From JALUZX01 sp964561605 (lineage in GTDB: Bacteria; Planctomycetota; UBA1135; JALUZX01), in NCBI GenBank assembly GCA_964561605.1, contig CAZLQD010000036.1, positions 61,012 through 125,011 of the forward strand: a stretch of DNA of 64,000 nucleotides, written 5' to 3'. Numbering within the stretch: position 1 is the first letter of the stretch; each line of letters starts with the position of its first letter. The translations under genes and the position numbers were made by a program. The notes below the pieces were generated by a model, which made no database searches, was not told the origin of the DNA, and saw only the letters and a list, made by a program, of their open reading frames with translations. Of the stretch, positions 34,495-42,881 are shown piece after piece.

Positions 34495-37461
34495 GTGGCT
34501 CTCAAGGGGATTCGGCTTTTTGGTATGGCAGGCCTTCTCTGCGCCCTCTCCCCGGCCCAGGGGCTTCCCCCCCTGGTCTGGCCGGGAAGGAGGATGGCGA
34601 AGATCGAGGGGAAGGAACTGAGGGCCTTCGTGCCCTGGAGACGGCGTGAGGCCCTGCGGGGAATCGTGGCCGAGGCGGACAGGATCTACGGATCCATGAT
34701 CGCCGACGCCGGCTTCCGGCCCCGGGGAAAGCTTTCCCTCCTTCTCGGGGACTGGAGGGACGGCCACAACGGGTACTCCTTCGTCGTTCCCTTCTCCCTG
34801 GTCGAGGTGGACCTGGCCCTTCCCAGGCCGGCCTCGACCATCTTCGACGGCTTCAGGCCCCTGGAACGGACCTTGATCCACGAGTTCGCCCACCAGATCT
34901 CCAACGACAGGAACTACGGTTTTCGTGATCAACTGGAGCGGATCTTCGGGCGGGTCCTTCCCATGGACGTCCTAAGCGGGGTCGTGTGGTATCTCTCCAC
35001 GCCCGCCCACCAGACCATGCCCCGCTTCTGGCTGGAGGGAACGGCCATATGGGCCGAGACGGAATACGCTGATCCGGGTAGTCCATGGTCGGGAAGGGGA
35101 AGGGACCCCCTGGTCCACATGGTCTGGCGGCTGGACGCGGCGGCCGGCAAGGTGCCCGAGGCCCGGGACTGGCGGATCACATGGCAGCTCTGGCCCTTCG
35201 GGAACCGGGCCTACCTCTACGGCGCGGCCTACACCCGCTACCTGGCGGCCCTTCTCGGTTCCCGCAGGAAGATGTGGCGCCTCATCGACCTCCAGGCCCG
35301 CCGGTGGGCCTTCGTCTTCGACGAGGCCCCCGAGGAGCTCCTGGGAACGACCCACGAGAAGCTCCTCGAGCGGGCCAGGAGGGCCCTCCTGAAGGAGCAG
35401 AAGGAGAAGATCGCCCTCCTGGAGAGGGGAAAGGTGACCCGCCTCTCCCGGGCCACGCCTCCCGACATGCTCCTGGCTGCCCCGGCCTGGCTTCCGGGGG
35501 GAAAGCTGGCTTTCATGGCCAGGTCCATTCACGGGCGGCCCAGGCTTCATGTCCTTCACGCCGACGGTTCCCTCCAGGTACGGTCCGAGACCGGGAGGGA
35601 ACTGGGAAACATCCGGTCCACAGGAAAAGGCGGGCTCGTGTGGGCCGAGTTCGACTGGCGGGGGATTTCCTGGGTGCACCTTGGGGACTGGGTCCTGGGA
35701 CGGAGACTGGTCCAGCCGGACTACGAGGAGGTCGGCCGGGGGGAGGGCCTGCTTGCGGCGATCCGTTTCACCATGACAGGGGAGACAAGGCTCGTCCTCC
35801 TGGAGGTGGACCCCGGGGCCCGGGAGGTCCTCCAGGAGAGAGTCCTCCCCGTGCGGGGCATGCCCTGGAGCCCCACCTTCCGTCCCGGACGCCCCAGGGG
35901 AAGGGAGGAACTCCTCTGGGTGGAGACCTTCCGCGGCGGTTCCCGGCTCGTCCTGGCCCCGCTCTCCAGGCCCGGGGAACGGAAGGTCCTCCTGGAACGG
36001 CGCGGGCGGATCCTCCACCCCGTGTGGACCAGGGACGGAAGAAACCTCTATTTCTGTTCCGACTGGACGGGGGTCTGCAACGCCTGGCGACTGACCCCGG
36101 CCGATGGGGGGGGTGAAGTGTCGGTGGTCCCCGTGACGAATACCCTGGGCGGGGTCCTGGCCTGCGTCCCCTCTCCCGACGGTTCCACCCTGGCCCTCCT
36201 GGACCACGACGAAAAGGGCCCCTTCCTGGCGAAGATTCCCTGCGATCCCTCCCGGTGGCCGGGAGAAGTCCCCCTGGTCCGGCCGGACTGGCCGGCCCCC
36301 TTGAAGGGTCCCTTCGGTGTGGAGAAGAGAAAGACCGGCCCTCCCTTGCTCCAGGGGAAGATTTCCCGGACCGTTCCGGCGGGGAGTTACGAGGCCGAGC
36401 CCTACAGGGGACTGGAGGAGTTCCGGCCCCTCTTCTGGACCCCCACGACCCTCCCCGTCCCCGAAGGTGGAATCGGGATCGCCGGAGTGGGATCGGACCC
36501 GCTCTTCACCCACGTGGGGCTTCTCTCCGTTGGACTCGGTCCGAAGGAGAGGGAACCCGTGGGCTTTCTGGGATACGCCTACCAGGCCCTACCCGTCGAG
36601 ATGGGGTTCCAGGCCTGGCGCTCCGAGCGGACCTTCGACGACCAGGTGGTGGACACGGCCGGCCGGGACTACGACTACACGGAGACGGTGGAGGCCTTCC
36701 AGCTCCGGGCGGGGAGGGGCCTGGCCGGCCTGGAACGGACCTTCGTGGGATACGTGAGCCTGGGGGTGGAGGGCCATCACAGGGTGGGCTCGGCGGCGGA
36801 GGCCTACAGGGGTGCCGCCCTGGTGAGCACCCCGCCCTTCCGGGGCACGGAACGGTACGTCCAGGTCACCCTGGGTTACACCGACGCCGCCTTCTTCCCC
36901 ATGAGCTACGCCCCGGGGGACGGGGTGAAGGCGGCCCTGGAGTTCCGCCACAGCGGACTGGGGGGAAGCCTCCGGAGGAACAGGCTCTTCCTGGACGCAT
37001 CGTGGGCCCTGGACCTGCCGGGGAAAGGGGGGATCCAGGTCGTCCTGGGCGGCCAGGCGGGCTGGTCCGACGGCGACCGTACCCTCCAGGGGAACTTCGT
37101 CGTGGGCGGCCCTTTGGGCAGGGGACTTCCCAGGGGCTACTGGAAGGACACCGAGGCCGTGGGAAGACACCTGGCGGCGGGTTCCGCGGCGGTTCGCCTG
37201 CCTCTCTGGCGGCCCTTCCGGGGGTTTTCGACCACCCCTTTCCGGGTGAGGCAACTCGTCCTGGAGATCTTCGCAGACACGGCGAAGGCTTCCGGCAACC
37301 ACATCTTCGGAGACGGAGAGTGGTATTCCTCCGTGGGAGGTGAGCTCCACCTGGGATGGGAGTTCCGCTCCCTCGTCCTGAGCCCCGGCCTGGGCCTGGC
37401 GAAACAACTGGACGGGGACGGGGACTGGGAGGTCTGGCTGACCATGGGATTCCGCTTTTAG
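34495..37461 (+). CDS. Fusion of zinc metalloprotease, beta-propeller and outer-membrane barrel
   Basis: A 988-residue exported protein starting with GTG after GGAAGGAGG. Residues ~30-300 form a gluzincin-like peptidase domain: HEFAH at H129-H133 (LIHEFAHQIS) with a downstream Glu in FWLEGTAIWAE (E181) as likely third zinc ligand. Residues ~300-620 contain PD40/TolB-like propeller repeats (HPVWTRDGRNLYFCSD; CVPSPDGSTLALLDHD). The last ~300 residues have alternating strands and end in MGFRF, as outer-membrane barrels do. Proteins of this combined layout occur as unnamed 'PD40 domain' proteins in some deltaproteobacteria and relatives, as far as I recall. The likely role is periplasmic or surface proteolysis with outer-membrane anchoring. 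It follows the efflux operon but has its own ribosome-binding site 49 bases later. Confidence 0.75.
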   Translation: MALKGIRLFGMAGLLCALSPAQGLPPLVWPGRRMAKIEGKELRAFVPWRRREALRGIVAEADRIYGSMIADAGFRPRGKLSLLLGDWRDGHNGYSFVVPFSLVEVDLALPRPASTIFDGFRPLERTLIHEFAHQISNDRNYGFRDQLERIFGRVLPMDVLSGVVWYLSTPAHQTMPRFWLEGTAIWAETEYADPGSPWSGRGRDPLVHMVWRLDAAAGKVPEARDWRITWQLWPFGNRAYLYGAAYTRYLAALLGSRRKMWRLIDLQARRWAFVFDEAPEELLGTTHEKLLERARRALLKEQKEKIALLERGKVTRLSRATPPDMLLAAPAWLPGGKLAFMARSIHGRPRLHVLHADGSLQVRSETGRELGNIRSTGKGGLVWAEFDWRGISWVHLGDWVLGRRLVQPDYEEVGRGEGLLAAIRFTMTGETRLVLLEVDPGAREVLQERVLPVRGMPWSPTFRPGRPRGREELLWVETFRGGSRLVLAPLSRPGERKVLLERRGRILHPVWTRDGRNLYFCSDWTGVCNAWRLTPADGGGEVSVVPVTNTLGGVLACVPSPDGSTLALLDHDEKGPFLAKIPCDPSRWPGEVPLVRPDWPAPLKGPFGVEKRKTGPPLLQGKISRTVPAGSYEAEPYRGLEEFRPLFWTPTTLPVPEGGIGIAGVGSDPLFTHVGLLSVGLGPKEREPVGFLGYAYQALPVEMGFQAWRSERTFDDQVVDTAGRDYDYTETVEAFQLRAGRGLAGLERTFVGYVSLGVEGHHRVGSAAEAYRGAALVSTPPFRGTERYVQVTLGYTDAAFFPMSYAPGDGVKAALEFRHSGLGGSLRRNRLFLDASWALDLPGKGGIQVVLGGQAGWSDGDRTLQGNFVVGGPLGRGLPRGYWKDTEAVGRHLAAGSAAVRLPLWRPFRGFSTTPFRVRQLVLEIFADTAKASGNHIFGDGEWYSSVGGELHLGWEFRSLVLSPGLGLAKQLDGDGDWEVWLTMGFRF

Positions 37462-37505
37462 GATCGGCCGGCGGGAGGATCCCTCCGGCCCATCCTCCCT
37501 CCGGC

Positions 37506-37865
37506 TCAGCGGGCGGGCTCTTCCCCCTTCCCCTTCTTCCTCCGGTAGGCGATGACCCTGGCCTTCTCCAGGGTGACCAGTCCCTCCTCGATGAGGTGGT
37601 CCAGGTCCTCGAGGAAGGTGTCGATCTTCTCCGCCGTATCCACGATCTCGACCACCACGGGGAGGTCCTCGGAGAGGCGGAGGATCTTGGACGTGTGGAT
37701 CCTGCTGTTGGCGCCGAACCCCATGAACCCCCGGATCACCGTGGCACCAGCCATCCCCCTCCGGCGGGCCTCCTCCACCAGGACTTCGTAGAGGGGCTTT
37801 CCCCCGGACTTGTCGCTCTCCCCGATGAAGATTCGAAGAAGGTAGGCTTCCGAGGGCAGTTCCAT
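37506..37865 (-). CDS. DUF190 protein, fluoride-operon partner
   Basis: A 119-residue soluble protein of DUF190, a PII-like ferredoxin-fold family. Visible hallmarks are YLLRIFIGESDKSGGKPLYE, GMAGATVIRGFMGFGANS and LPVVVEIVDTAEKID. It lies 11 bases downstream of crcB on the same strand, the arrangement usual for DUF190, so it is taken to act with or on the CrcB fluoride channel; its exact action is not settled. GAGGAGG precedes the ATG at 37865. It should be controlled by the fluoride riboswitch as the second gene of the operon. Confidence 0.9.
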   Translation of the reverse strand: MELPSEAYLLRIFIGESDKSGGKPLYEVLVEEARRRGMAGATVIRGFMGFGANSRIHTSKILRLSEDLPVVVEIVDTAEKIDTFLEDLDHLIEEGLVTLEKARVIAYRRKKGKGEEPAR

Positions 37866-37876
37866 GGGGATCCTCC

Positions 37877-38257
37877 TCAAAGGACGAGCCTGGCCAGGGC
37901 GGCTCCGGCGAAGAGGGCCGCCAGGCCCAGGACGTTTTGCAGGGCCAGGTTCAGGGCTGCCCATCCCCACTCCGAGGCCCGGGCCAGCTCGCCCGTCTCG
38001 AGAATGAAGGCGGAGAAGGTGGTGAAGGCGCCCATGAATCCTACGAGGAGGATCATCCGGATTCGGCCCGAAAGAGGCCAGTGGGTTTCGAAGAGGGTCC
38101 AGAGGAGGCCCGCCAGGAAACACCCTGCCAGGTTCACCGCCAGGGTGCCCCAGGGAAAGGAGGCACCGCCGGCCTCCTGGACCAGTCCCGCCAGGGCGTA
38201 GCGGGAGATCGTCCCCAGGGCGCCTGCCAGGGCGAGGAGAAGGAGCTTGGAAAGCAC
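37877..38257 (-). CDS. crcB: Fluoride ion channel CrcB/FluC
   Basis: A 126-residue protein with four membrane helices that works as a dual-topology dimer to release F- from the cytoplasm. Family motifs are present: GALGTISRYALAG in TM1, PWGTLAVNLAGCFLAGLL in TM2 with the conserved Asn, and LLVGFMGAFTTFSAFILE in TM3, which holds the GxxGxxTTFS fluoride/Na+ pore motif. A single copy means a homodimer. Translation starts with GTG at 38257 after GAGGA. The gene lies directly downstream of a fluoride riboswitch and a good promoter and is followed by DUF190. Confidence 0.95.
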   Translation of the reverse strand: MLSKLLLLALAGALGTISRYALAGLVQEAGGASFPWGTLAVNLAGCFLAGLLWTLFETHWPLSGRIRMILLVGFMGAFTTFSAFILETGELARASEWGWAALNLALQNVLGLAALFAGAALARLVL

Positions 38258-38261
38258 CGGT

Positions 38262-38268
38262 GGAGTCC
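38262..38268 (-). promoter_or_regulatory. Possible anti-aptamer segment at the crcB ribosome-binding site
   Basis: GGACTCC here is fused to the crcB Shine-Dalgarno (GAGGA) and is exactly complementary to GGAGTCC in the aptamer's first loop (about 38372-38366). Without fluoride the loop could pair with this segment and mask the ribosome-binding site; with fluoride it is held in the pseudoknot. This is inference from complementarity. Confidence 0.4.
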
Positions 38269-38302
38269 TCCGTTTCCAAAGGCAAAGGGGTTCCGGGCCA
38301 TA

Positions 38303-38380
38303 CCCAGGAGTCGTCAGCCCGGCCGGGCCTTCCGGAGGTGAGGTCCCAAGGCCTCTCCTCCGGGGGGGACTCCATCCCCG
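38303..38380 (-). ncRNA. Fluoride riboswitch (crcB motif)
   Basis: Read on the minus strand, the aptamer begins GGGGATGGAGTCCCC (38379-38365), matching the consensus GGNGATGGNGTNCNCC hairpin. The 3' part is GGGCTGACGACTCC (38320-38307), matching CUGAUG followed by the pseudoknot strand. GGAGTC in the first hairpin loop is exactly complementary to GACTCC at 38312-38307, which forms the diagnostic pseudoknot. Between them lie an optional-looking hairpin (CCGGAGG with CCTCCGG) and a GCCC-GGCC-GGGC stem. It precedes crcB by about 45 bases. Deviations are one base in CUGAUG and a long middle insertion. Confidence 0.75.
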
Positions 38381-38389
38381 GGGCGGAGG

Positions 38390-38418
38390 ATTGAACCTTT
38401 CCGGCCTCTCCTTGTCAA
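38390..38418 (-). promoter_or_regulatory. Promoter of the riboswitch-crcB-DUF190 operon
   Basis: On the minus strand a perfect -35 box TTGACA (38418-38413) is followed after exactly 17 bases by TTCAAT (38395-38390), 4 of 6 matches to the -10 consensus. Predicted transcription would begin near 38383, just before the first aptamer helix. The remaining part of the 351-base gap to the M14 gene start (38609) shows no further gene. Confidence 0.6.
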
Positions 38419-38608
38419 AGCCTCGGGGGGGGCATCCCTCCGGCGGGAAAGGGGTTGCTTCGCCTGGGAGGGGCCGGCGTGACCCGGGGGAGGCGGGAAG
38501 CTAGAACCATAAGGTAGAATTCCCCGGCTCCCTCTCCTCGCGAAGAGGGAGCTCGGTCCTTCCCGATCCTTGGATTTCCCTTGGTCCCCCCGAGCCGGAG
38601 AGTGTCCC

Positions 38609-41092
38609 ATGGCGATACGGTTTTCCCTCCTTTCCCTTCTGGCGGGTCTCCTCTGCCTCCTTCCTCCCTCCCTTTCCGCCCAGGCTCCCCCCCGGGAACC
38701 GGTCCACCACCTGGTGAGGGTCTTCATAGGCGACGCCCGGGACCTGGAGCGGGCCCTCTCCCTCGACCTGGACCTGGTCTCCGAGCAGGCCGTGGAACTC
38801 CCCACCCGGGCCCTCGAGGCCGTGGCCACCGACGCCGACCTCGCCAGGATCCGGAAGGCCGGGTTCCGTTACGAGATCCTGATCCGGAACATGGAGGAGT
38901 TCTACGCTTCCCGCCTTACTCCCACGGCGGCGCCCATGGGGCCGAATCCTCCCTTCGGGAAGGGGTCCATGGGGGGGTACCACACGTACGCCGAGGTAGT
39001 GAAGCTCATGGACGACCTCCACAGGACCTATCCATCGATCGTATCCGCCAAGTGGAGTATCGGGAAGAGCATCGAGGGGCGGAACCTCTGGGTCCAGAAG
39101 ATCTCGGACAACGTGAACGTCGACGAGAACGAGCCCGAGGTCTACTACGACGCCTTGATCCACGCCAGGGAACCCATGTCCATGGAGTGCACCCTGGCTC
39201 TCATGTTCTGGCTGGCCGAAAACTACGGGAAGGATCCCCTGGCGACCTACCTGGTGAACGAGCGGGAGATGTTCTTCCTTCCCGTGGTGAACCCCGACGG
39301 ATACGAGTACAACCGGGCCGTCCGTCCAGCCGGGGGAGGGATGTGGAGGAAGAACAGGCGCCGGAATCCCGGGGGGAGCTACGGGGTGGACCTGAACCGG
39401 AACTTCCCCTTCAAGTGGGGAGGCCCCGGCTCTTCTTCGACCCCCTCTTCCGAGATCTACAGGGGAACGGCCCCCGCCTCCGAACCGGAGATCAAGGCCG
39501 TCCTCTCCTTCTTTTCCGGCCGGAAGTTCAGGGTGGGGTTCAACTCCCACACCTATTCCAACCTCCTGCTCCGCCCTTGGGGGTGGACCAGGGGGGATCC
39601 CTCCAACGGCGCCGATTACGACATGATCTCCAGGCTGGCCACCAGGGAGAACCACTTCCCCTACGGGGCCTGCGGGAAGATCCTCTACGTCGCCTCGGGC
39701 GGCGCCTTCGATACGTATCACCAGAACTATGGGATGTTCGGATTCTCACCCGAGATCGGTTCCAGGAGCGACGGCTTCTGGCCTCCCACGAGGAGGATCC
39801 TCCCCCTGATCCAGCAGAACATGTGGATGTTCCAGTCCATGGCCCTGGTGGCCGGCCCGGCCGTGAGCGCCAGGATCCTCCGGGTGAAGGAGATCGGCGG
39901 GAACCAGAACGGATCCTTCGAGCCCGGCGAGACCGTGGGGATCGTCGTGGAGGTGTCCAACGCCGGGACCATGGCCTCTCCCCTTCCGGTCAAGGCCGTC
40001 CTGGCCAACCTGAAGCCGGGCGGAACGATCCTCGCCTCCTCCTACGATTTCGGGAAACCGGCTCCCTTCTCCACGTCTTCCAACGGGGCGAAGCCCCTGG
40101 CCTTCAAGCTTCCCCAGGGAGCCTCGGGCGTCTTCTCGGGCGAGGTGAGGGTCTCAGGGGCCTTCTCGGGGGGGGTGATCCCCTTCCGGATCGCCGTGGG
40201 GACCTTCCGCCTGCTGGCCAGGGACGACGCCGAGAAGGACCTGGGGTGGACCATGGGCGCCCCGGGGGATACGGCCCGAACGGGCAGGTGGAACAGGATG
40301 GCCCCCCAGCGGACCAGTTACGGTGGAAGGGTGATCCAGCCGGGTTCCGACACCACGCCGGCGCCGGGAACGAAGTGCTTCGTCACCGACGGGCGGGCCG
40401 GCTTCTCCGTGGGAACCTACGACGTGGACCAGGGCTATACCACCCTCCTCTCCCCGGTGATGGACCTCTCCCACGCCGGGATGTTGCGCTTCAAGTACAA
40501 CCGCTGGGTCATGGACTCGGCCGGCTCCGATGTCTTCCGGGTGGCCGTGACTTCCAACGGGGGGGGCACCTGGAAGATCCTGGAAGAGGTGAAGTCCTGG
40601 CAATCCAAGTGGATCCCTGCGGATGTGGAACTCCCTGCAGGAGTTCCGCCCTCCTCCGCCATGAGGCTCCGGTTCCGTGCGGAAGACGCCGACCCCCAGT
40701 CCCTCTCCGAGGCGGCCCTGGACGACCTGGAGATCTGGGGAATCGTCTCCGGGCCCTCCCTGGTTCTCCTTGGTTCGGGAGAGAGGGGCAAGTGGATCCG
40801 CCTCTGCCGGGCGGCCGAAAAGGGGCGGACCGGGGTCTTGCTCGCCTCGTCGGGCAAGGGGAACCTCTCCCTGCCGGGTTTCTCGGGAAGCCTGGGCCTG
40901 GACCCGGCCGGCCTGGTCCTGCTGGAGGCATCCACCTTCGGGTCCGGCGGGTTCCTCTCCCTGGACCTGCGGATCCCGGCCGATCCCGCCCTGGCGGGGG
41001 CGAGGGTCTACTTCCAGGATGCGGTCTTCTCTCTTTCGGCCGGCCGGGTCTCGGGAGCCTTCTCCAACGTGCAGGCCCTGACCGTTCGATAG
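38609..41092 (+). CDS. Secreted M14 zinc carboxypeptidase with C-terminal beta domains
   Basis: An 827-residue exported peptidase. A signal peptide (SLLSLLAGLLCLLPPSLSAQ) is followed by a propeptide-like stretch and the M14 domain at ~120-425. Zinc ligands are H185 and E188 (HARE) and H314 (NSHTYS); the general-base Glu is E382 in FSPEIGS, and VNPDGYEYN and GVDLNRNFPFKW are family motifs. It removes C-terminal residues from peptides and resembles carboxypeptidase T. The ~400 C-terminal residues hold a CARDB-like domain (SFEPGETVGIVVEVSNAG), an immune inhibitor A-like beta-sandwich (MRLRFRAEDADPQSLSEAALDDLEI) and further strands. It is probably a secreted scavenging enzyme. GGAG precedes the ATG. 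Confidence 0.88.
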   Translation: MAIRFSLLSLLAGLLCLLPPSLSAQAPPREPVHHLVRVFIGDARDLERALSLDLDLVSEQAVELPTRALEAVATDADLARIRKAGFRYEILIRNMEEFYASRLTPTAAPMGPNPPFGKGSMGGYHTYAEVVKLMDDLHRTYPSIVSAKWSIGKSIEGRNLWVQKISDNVNVDENEPEVYYDALIHAREPMSMECTLALMFWLAENYGKDPLATYLVNEREMFFLPVVNPDGYEYNRAVRPAGGGMWRKNRRRNPGGSYGVDLNRNFPFKWGGPGSSSTPSSEIYRGTAPASEPEIKAVLSFFSGRKFRVGFNSHTYSNLLLRPWGWTRGDPSNGADYDMISRLATRENHFPYGACGKILYVASGGAFDTYHQNYGMFGFSPEIGSRSDGFWPPTRRILPLIQQNMWMFQSMALVAGPAVSARILRVKEIGGNQNGSFEPGETVGIVVEVSNAGTMASPLPVKAVLANLKPGGTILASSYDFGKPAPFSTSSNGAKPLAFKLPQGASGVFSGEVRVSGAFSGGVIPFRIAVGTFRLLARDDAEKDLGWTMGAPGDTARTGRWNRMAPQRTSYGGRVIQPGSDTTPAPGTKCFVTDGRAGFSVGTYDVDQGYTTLLSPVMDLSHAGMLRFKYNRWVMDSAGSDVFRVAVTSNGGGTWKILEEVKSWQSKWIPADVELPAGVPPSSAMRLRFRAEDADPQSLSEAALDDLEIWGIVSGPSLVLLGSGERGKWIRLCRAAEKGRTGVLLASSGKGNLSLPGFSGSLGLDPAGLVLLEASTFGSGGFLSLDLRIPADPALAGARVYFQDAVFSLSAGRVSGAFSNVQALTVR

Positions 41093-41099
41093 AGCGGGA

Positions 41100-41127
41100 G
41101 GCGGGCTTCCCGCCGGCGGTTCCCGCC
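41100..41127. terminator. Paired hairpins between convergent genes
   Basis: GGCGGG-CTT-CCCGCC (41100-41114) is followed at once by GGCGG-TTC-CCGCC (41115-41127). They fill the 54-base space between the convergent M14 and C69-type peptidase genes. There is no T-run, but two stable adjacent stems at a convergent junction suggest a bidirectional transcript end. Confidence 0.35.
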
Positions 41128-41146
41128 GGGGGGAACGCCCCCTGGT

Positions 41147-42649
41147 TCAAAGAGTGGATTTCTTCTCCCCTGCAGGCTCCGGTTCCTTCCATGCCTCCAG
41201 GAGAGCCTCGATCCTTTCCCGGACCAGGGCGGTCCTTCCCCAGGTGAGGGACGTCAGGAACTCGACGGCCAGGCGTTTCTCCTTCTTCAGGAGGGTCAGG
41301 GCGGCCCTTTCGGTCTCGGCCAGGGAACGGAGCCACAGCGGTTCCAGGCTTTGCTGGAGGGCCCGTACCGCCGGAATCCGGCGCCCGTAATCCTCGTTCA
41401 CGGAATCGGCGAGTTCGCGGAAGGGAAGCATGGCGGGCACCCTTCCCTCGGGAAGGGGGGCCCGGCCGAGTTGGGCCTCCTGGATCTTCCTCCAATCCCC
41501 CCGGCTGAAGCCCGGGGGAAGTTCGGGAAGAAGGGGATACCAGGGGATGAAGACCGACGTGTCGGGCTTGTGGGGAGCGAACCAGAGGAGGACCGTGAGA
41601 GGGGAAGGAAGGTCCGGCCTGAGCTGGGCCAGGAAGGTGGCCATGGTGGCCCTGGTGCAGATCGTCCGCACTCTGGTCTCGTTGGGATCTCCTTCCTCGT
41701 AGCCCCTGGTCAGGTCGTAGGGGGTGCCTTCGTAATGGTCCCGCATGACCTTCATCAATTCCTCGGGGCCGAGTTTCCCGGCGGGGGAGAAGAACAGGGG
41801 CAGGTCCCAGCGGAGGGGAAACTCCTTCTTGGCCAGGAGACACATGCCCCTCCAGCGCCGGAGTTTGTTGGAGGGGCTTTCCAGGTTGGATCGAGGGGCG
41901 TAGGCCTTGGCGAAGTTGAAGGGCCCGTCCTTTTCGGGATCGTACCAACCTTTCTTCCGGGCGTATTCTACAAGGCCCGGGGAGGCCAGGACGTTCTCTT
42001 CGTCGGCCAGGTCCACCTCCTGGACGGGGTAGGAGTTGGAGACCACTGCGACCTTGTCGTCGGGGACCCTGACGGCGATCCAGTGTTTTCCCCGGGCCAT
42101 GCAGAGGAGCCAGACCTCCCGGGGATCCGCCAGGAACAGGGTCCTTCCCAGTGGGGCGTAGCCCCACTCGTTCAGGATGGAGGCGGCCTTCCGGACGGCC
42201 TCCCCGGCGGTGCGGCACTGGAGGGCCAGGATCCTCCGGAGGAGATGGGTGATTCCGCCCTCCCTCGGCCCCGGCTCGTCCTTCCTGGAGGGGCAGGCGT
42301 TGGAGCAAAGGGTGAGCCCCCATTCGTTCACATAGAAATCCCCGAAATAGACCTCGGGGATCTGCGCCCAGAAGTATCCATAGGTCCTGGACGGCATGGG
42401 GATCCTACCGCCGTTCACGAGGTGGAAGGATTCCCCCGGGGCGTGCTTCATGGGCCCGATCCTCCAAAAACGCCAGGAGGGGTTTCCCGCGTCGTCTTCG
42501 TTGTGGGCCAGGAGGGTTCCGCCGTGCCGGGTGGCCTTCCTTCCGGCCACGACGGTGAAGCAGTTCAACCTCTCCTGGGAAGGGAGAGGGGTGAGGAATA
42601 CGACGGAGAAGGACAGGATCAGGAGCCGGAAGTAATTTCTGGAACGCAT
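41147..42649 (-). CDS. Exported C69-family-like dipeptidase (Ntn hydrolase)
   Basis: A 500-residue protein of the PepD/C69 N-terminal nucleophile family. A signal peptide (LLILSFSVVFLTPLPSQ) is followed by the nucleophile Cys in NCFTVVAGRKAT (C30), which would become the N-terminal residue after processing. HGGTLLAHNEDD matches the family's GSVLIARNDD-like stretch, and NEWGLTLCSNA and PREVWLLCMARGKHWIAVRVPDD are typical. Such enzymes cleave dipeptides or amide bonds outside the cytoplasm. Convergent with the secreted carboxypeptidase, it could help use peptides. An in-frame region upstream lacks a signal, so the ATG at 42649 with GAGGGAG upstream is preferred. Confidence 0.82.
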   Translation of the reverse strand: MRSRNYFRLLILSFSVVFLTPLPSQERLNCFTVVAGRKATRHGGTLLAHNEDDAGNPSWRFWRIGPMKHAPGESFHLVNGGRIPMPSRTYGYFWAQIPEVYFGDFYVNEWGLTLCSNACPSRKDEPGPREGGITHLLRRILALQCRTAGEAVRKAASILNEWGYAPLGRTLFLADPREVWLLCMARGKHWIAVRVPDDKVAVVSNSYPVQEVDLADEENVLASPGLVEYARKKGWYDPEKDGPFNFAKAYAPRSNLESPSNKLRRWRGMCLLAKKEFPLRWDLPLFFSPAGKLGPEELMKVMRDHYEGTPYDLTRGYEEGDPNETRVRTICTRATMATFLAQLRPDLPSPLTVLLWFAPHKPDTSVFIPWYPLLPELPPGFSRGDWRKIQEAQLGRAPLPEGRVPAMLPFRELADSVNEDYGRRIPAVRALQQSLEPLWLRSLAETERAALTLLKKEKRLAVEFLTSLTWGRTALVRERIEALLEAWKEPEPAGEKKSTL

Positions 42650-42881
42650 GGGAACTCCCTCATTTGGGGGACGGGGATTTTCCACTTTGCTCCCTGGGAA
42701 AGCAAGGCTTCCTGGGAGGGCGGCGAAAGGCCCGCACTTTCTTCTTGGACCTTTTCCTCCCTTCGGCAAGGCGCCTTGAAACAACCCGAACGGCCGGGTG
42801 GTTCCCTCTGGAGGGAAGGGGTAAGATCCGGTTCTTCCGGACCGAAGAACGTCCGGTCCGGGCCACAAGGAGGCGATGACC

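Noticed and set aside
31257..34505. A 1,082-codon open frame on the minus strand opposite the RND pump
   Set aside because: It mirrors the pump gene, has His/Pro/Gly-rich composition typical of antisense frames in GC-rich DNA and has no recognisable motif.
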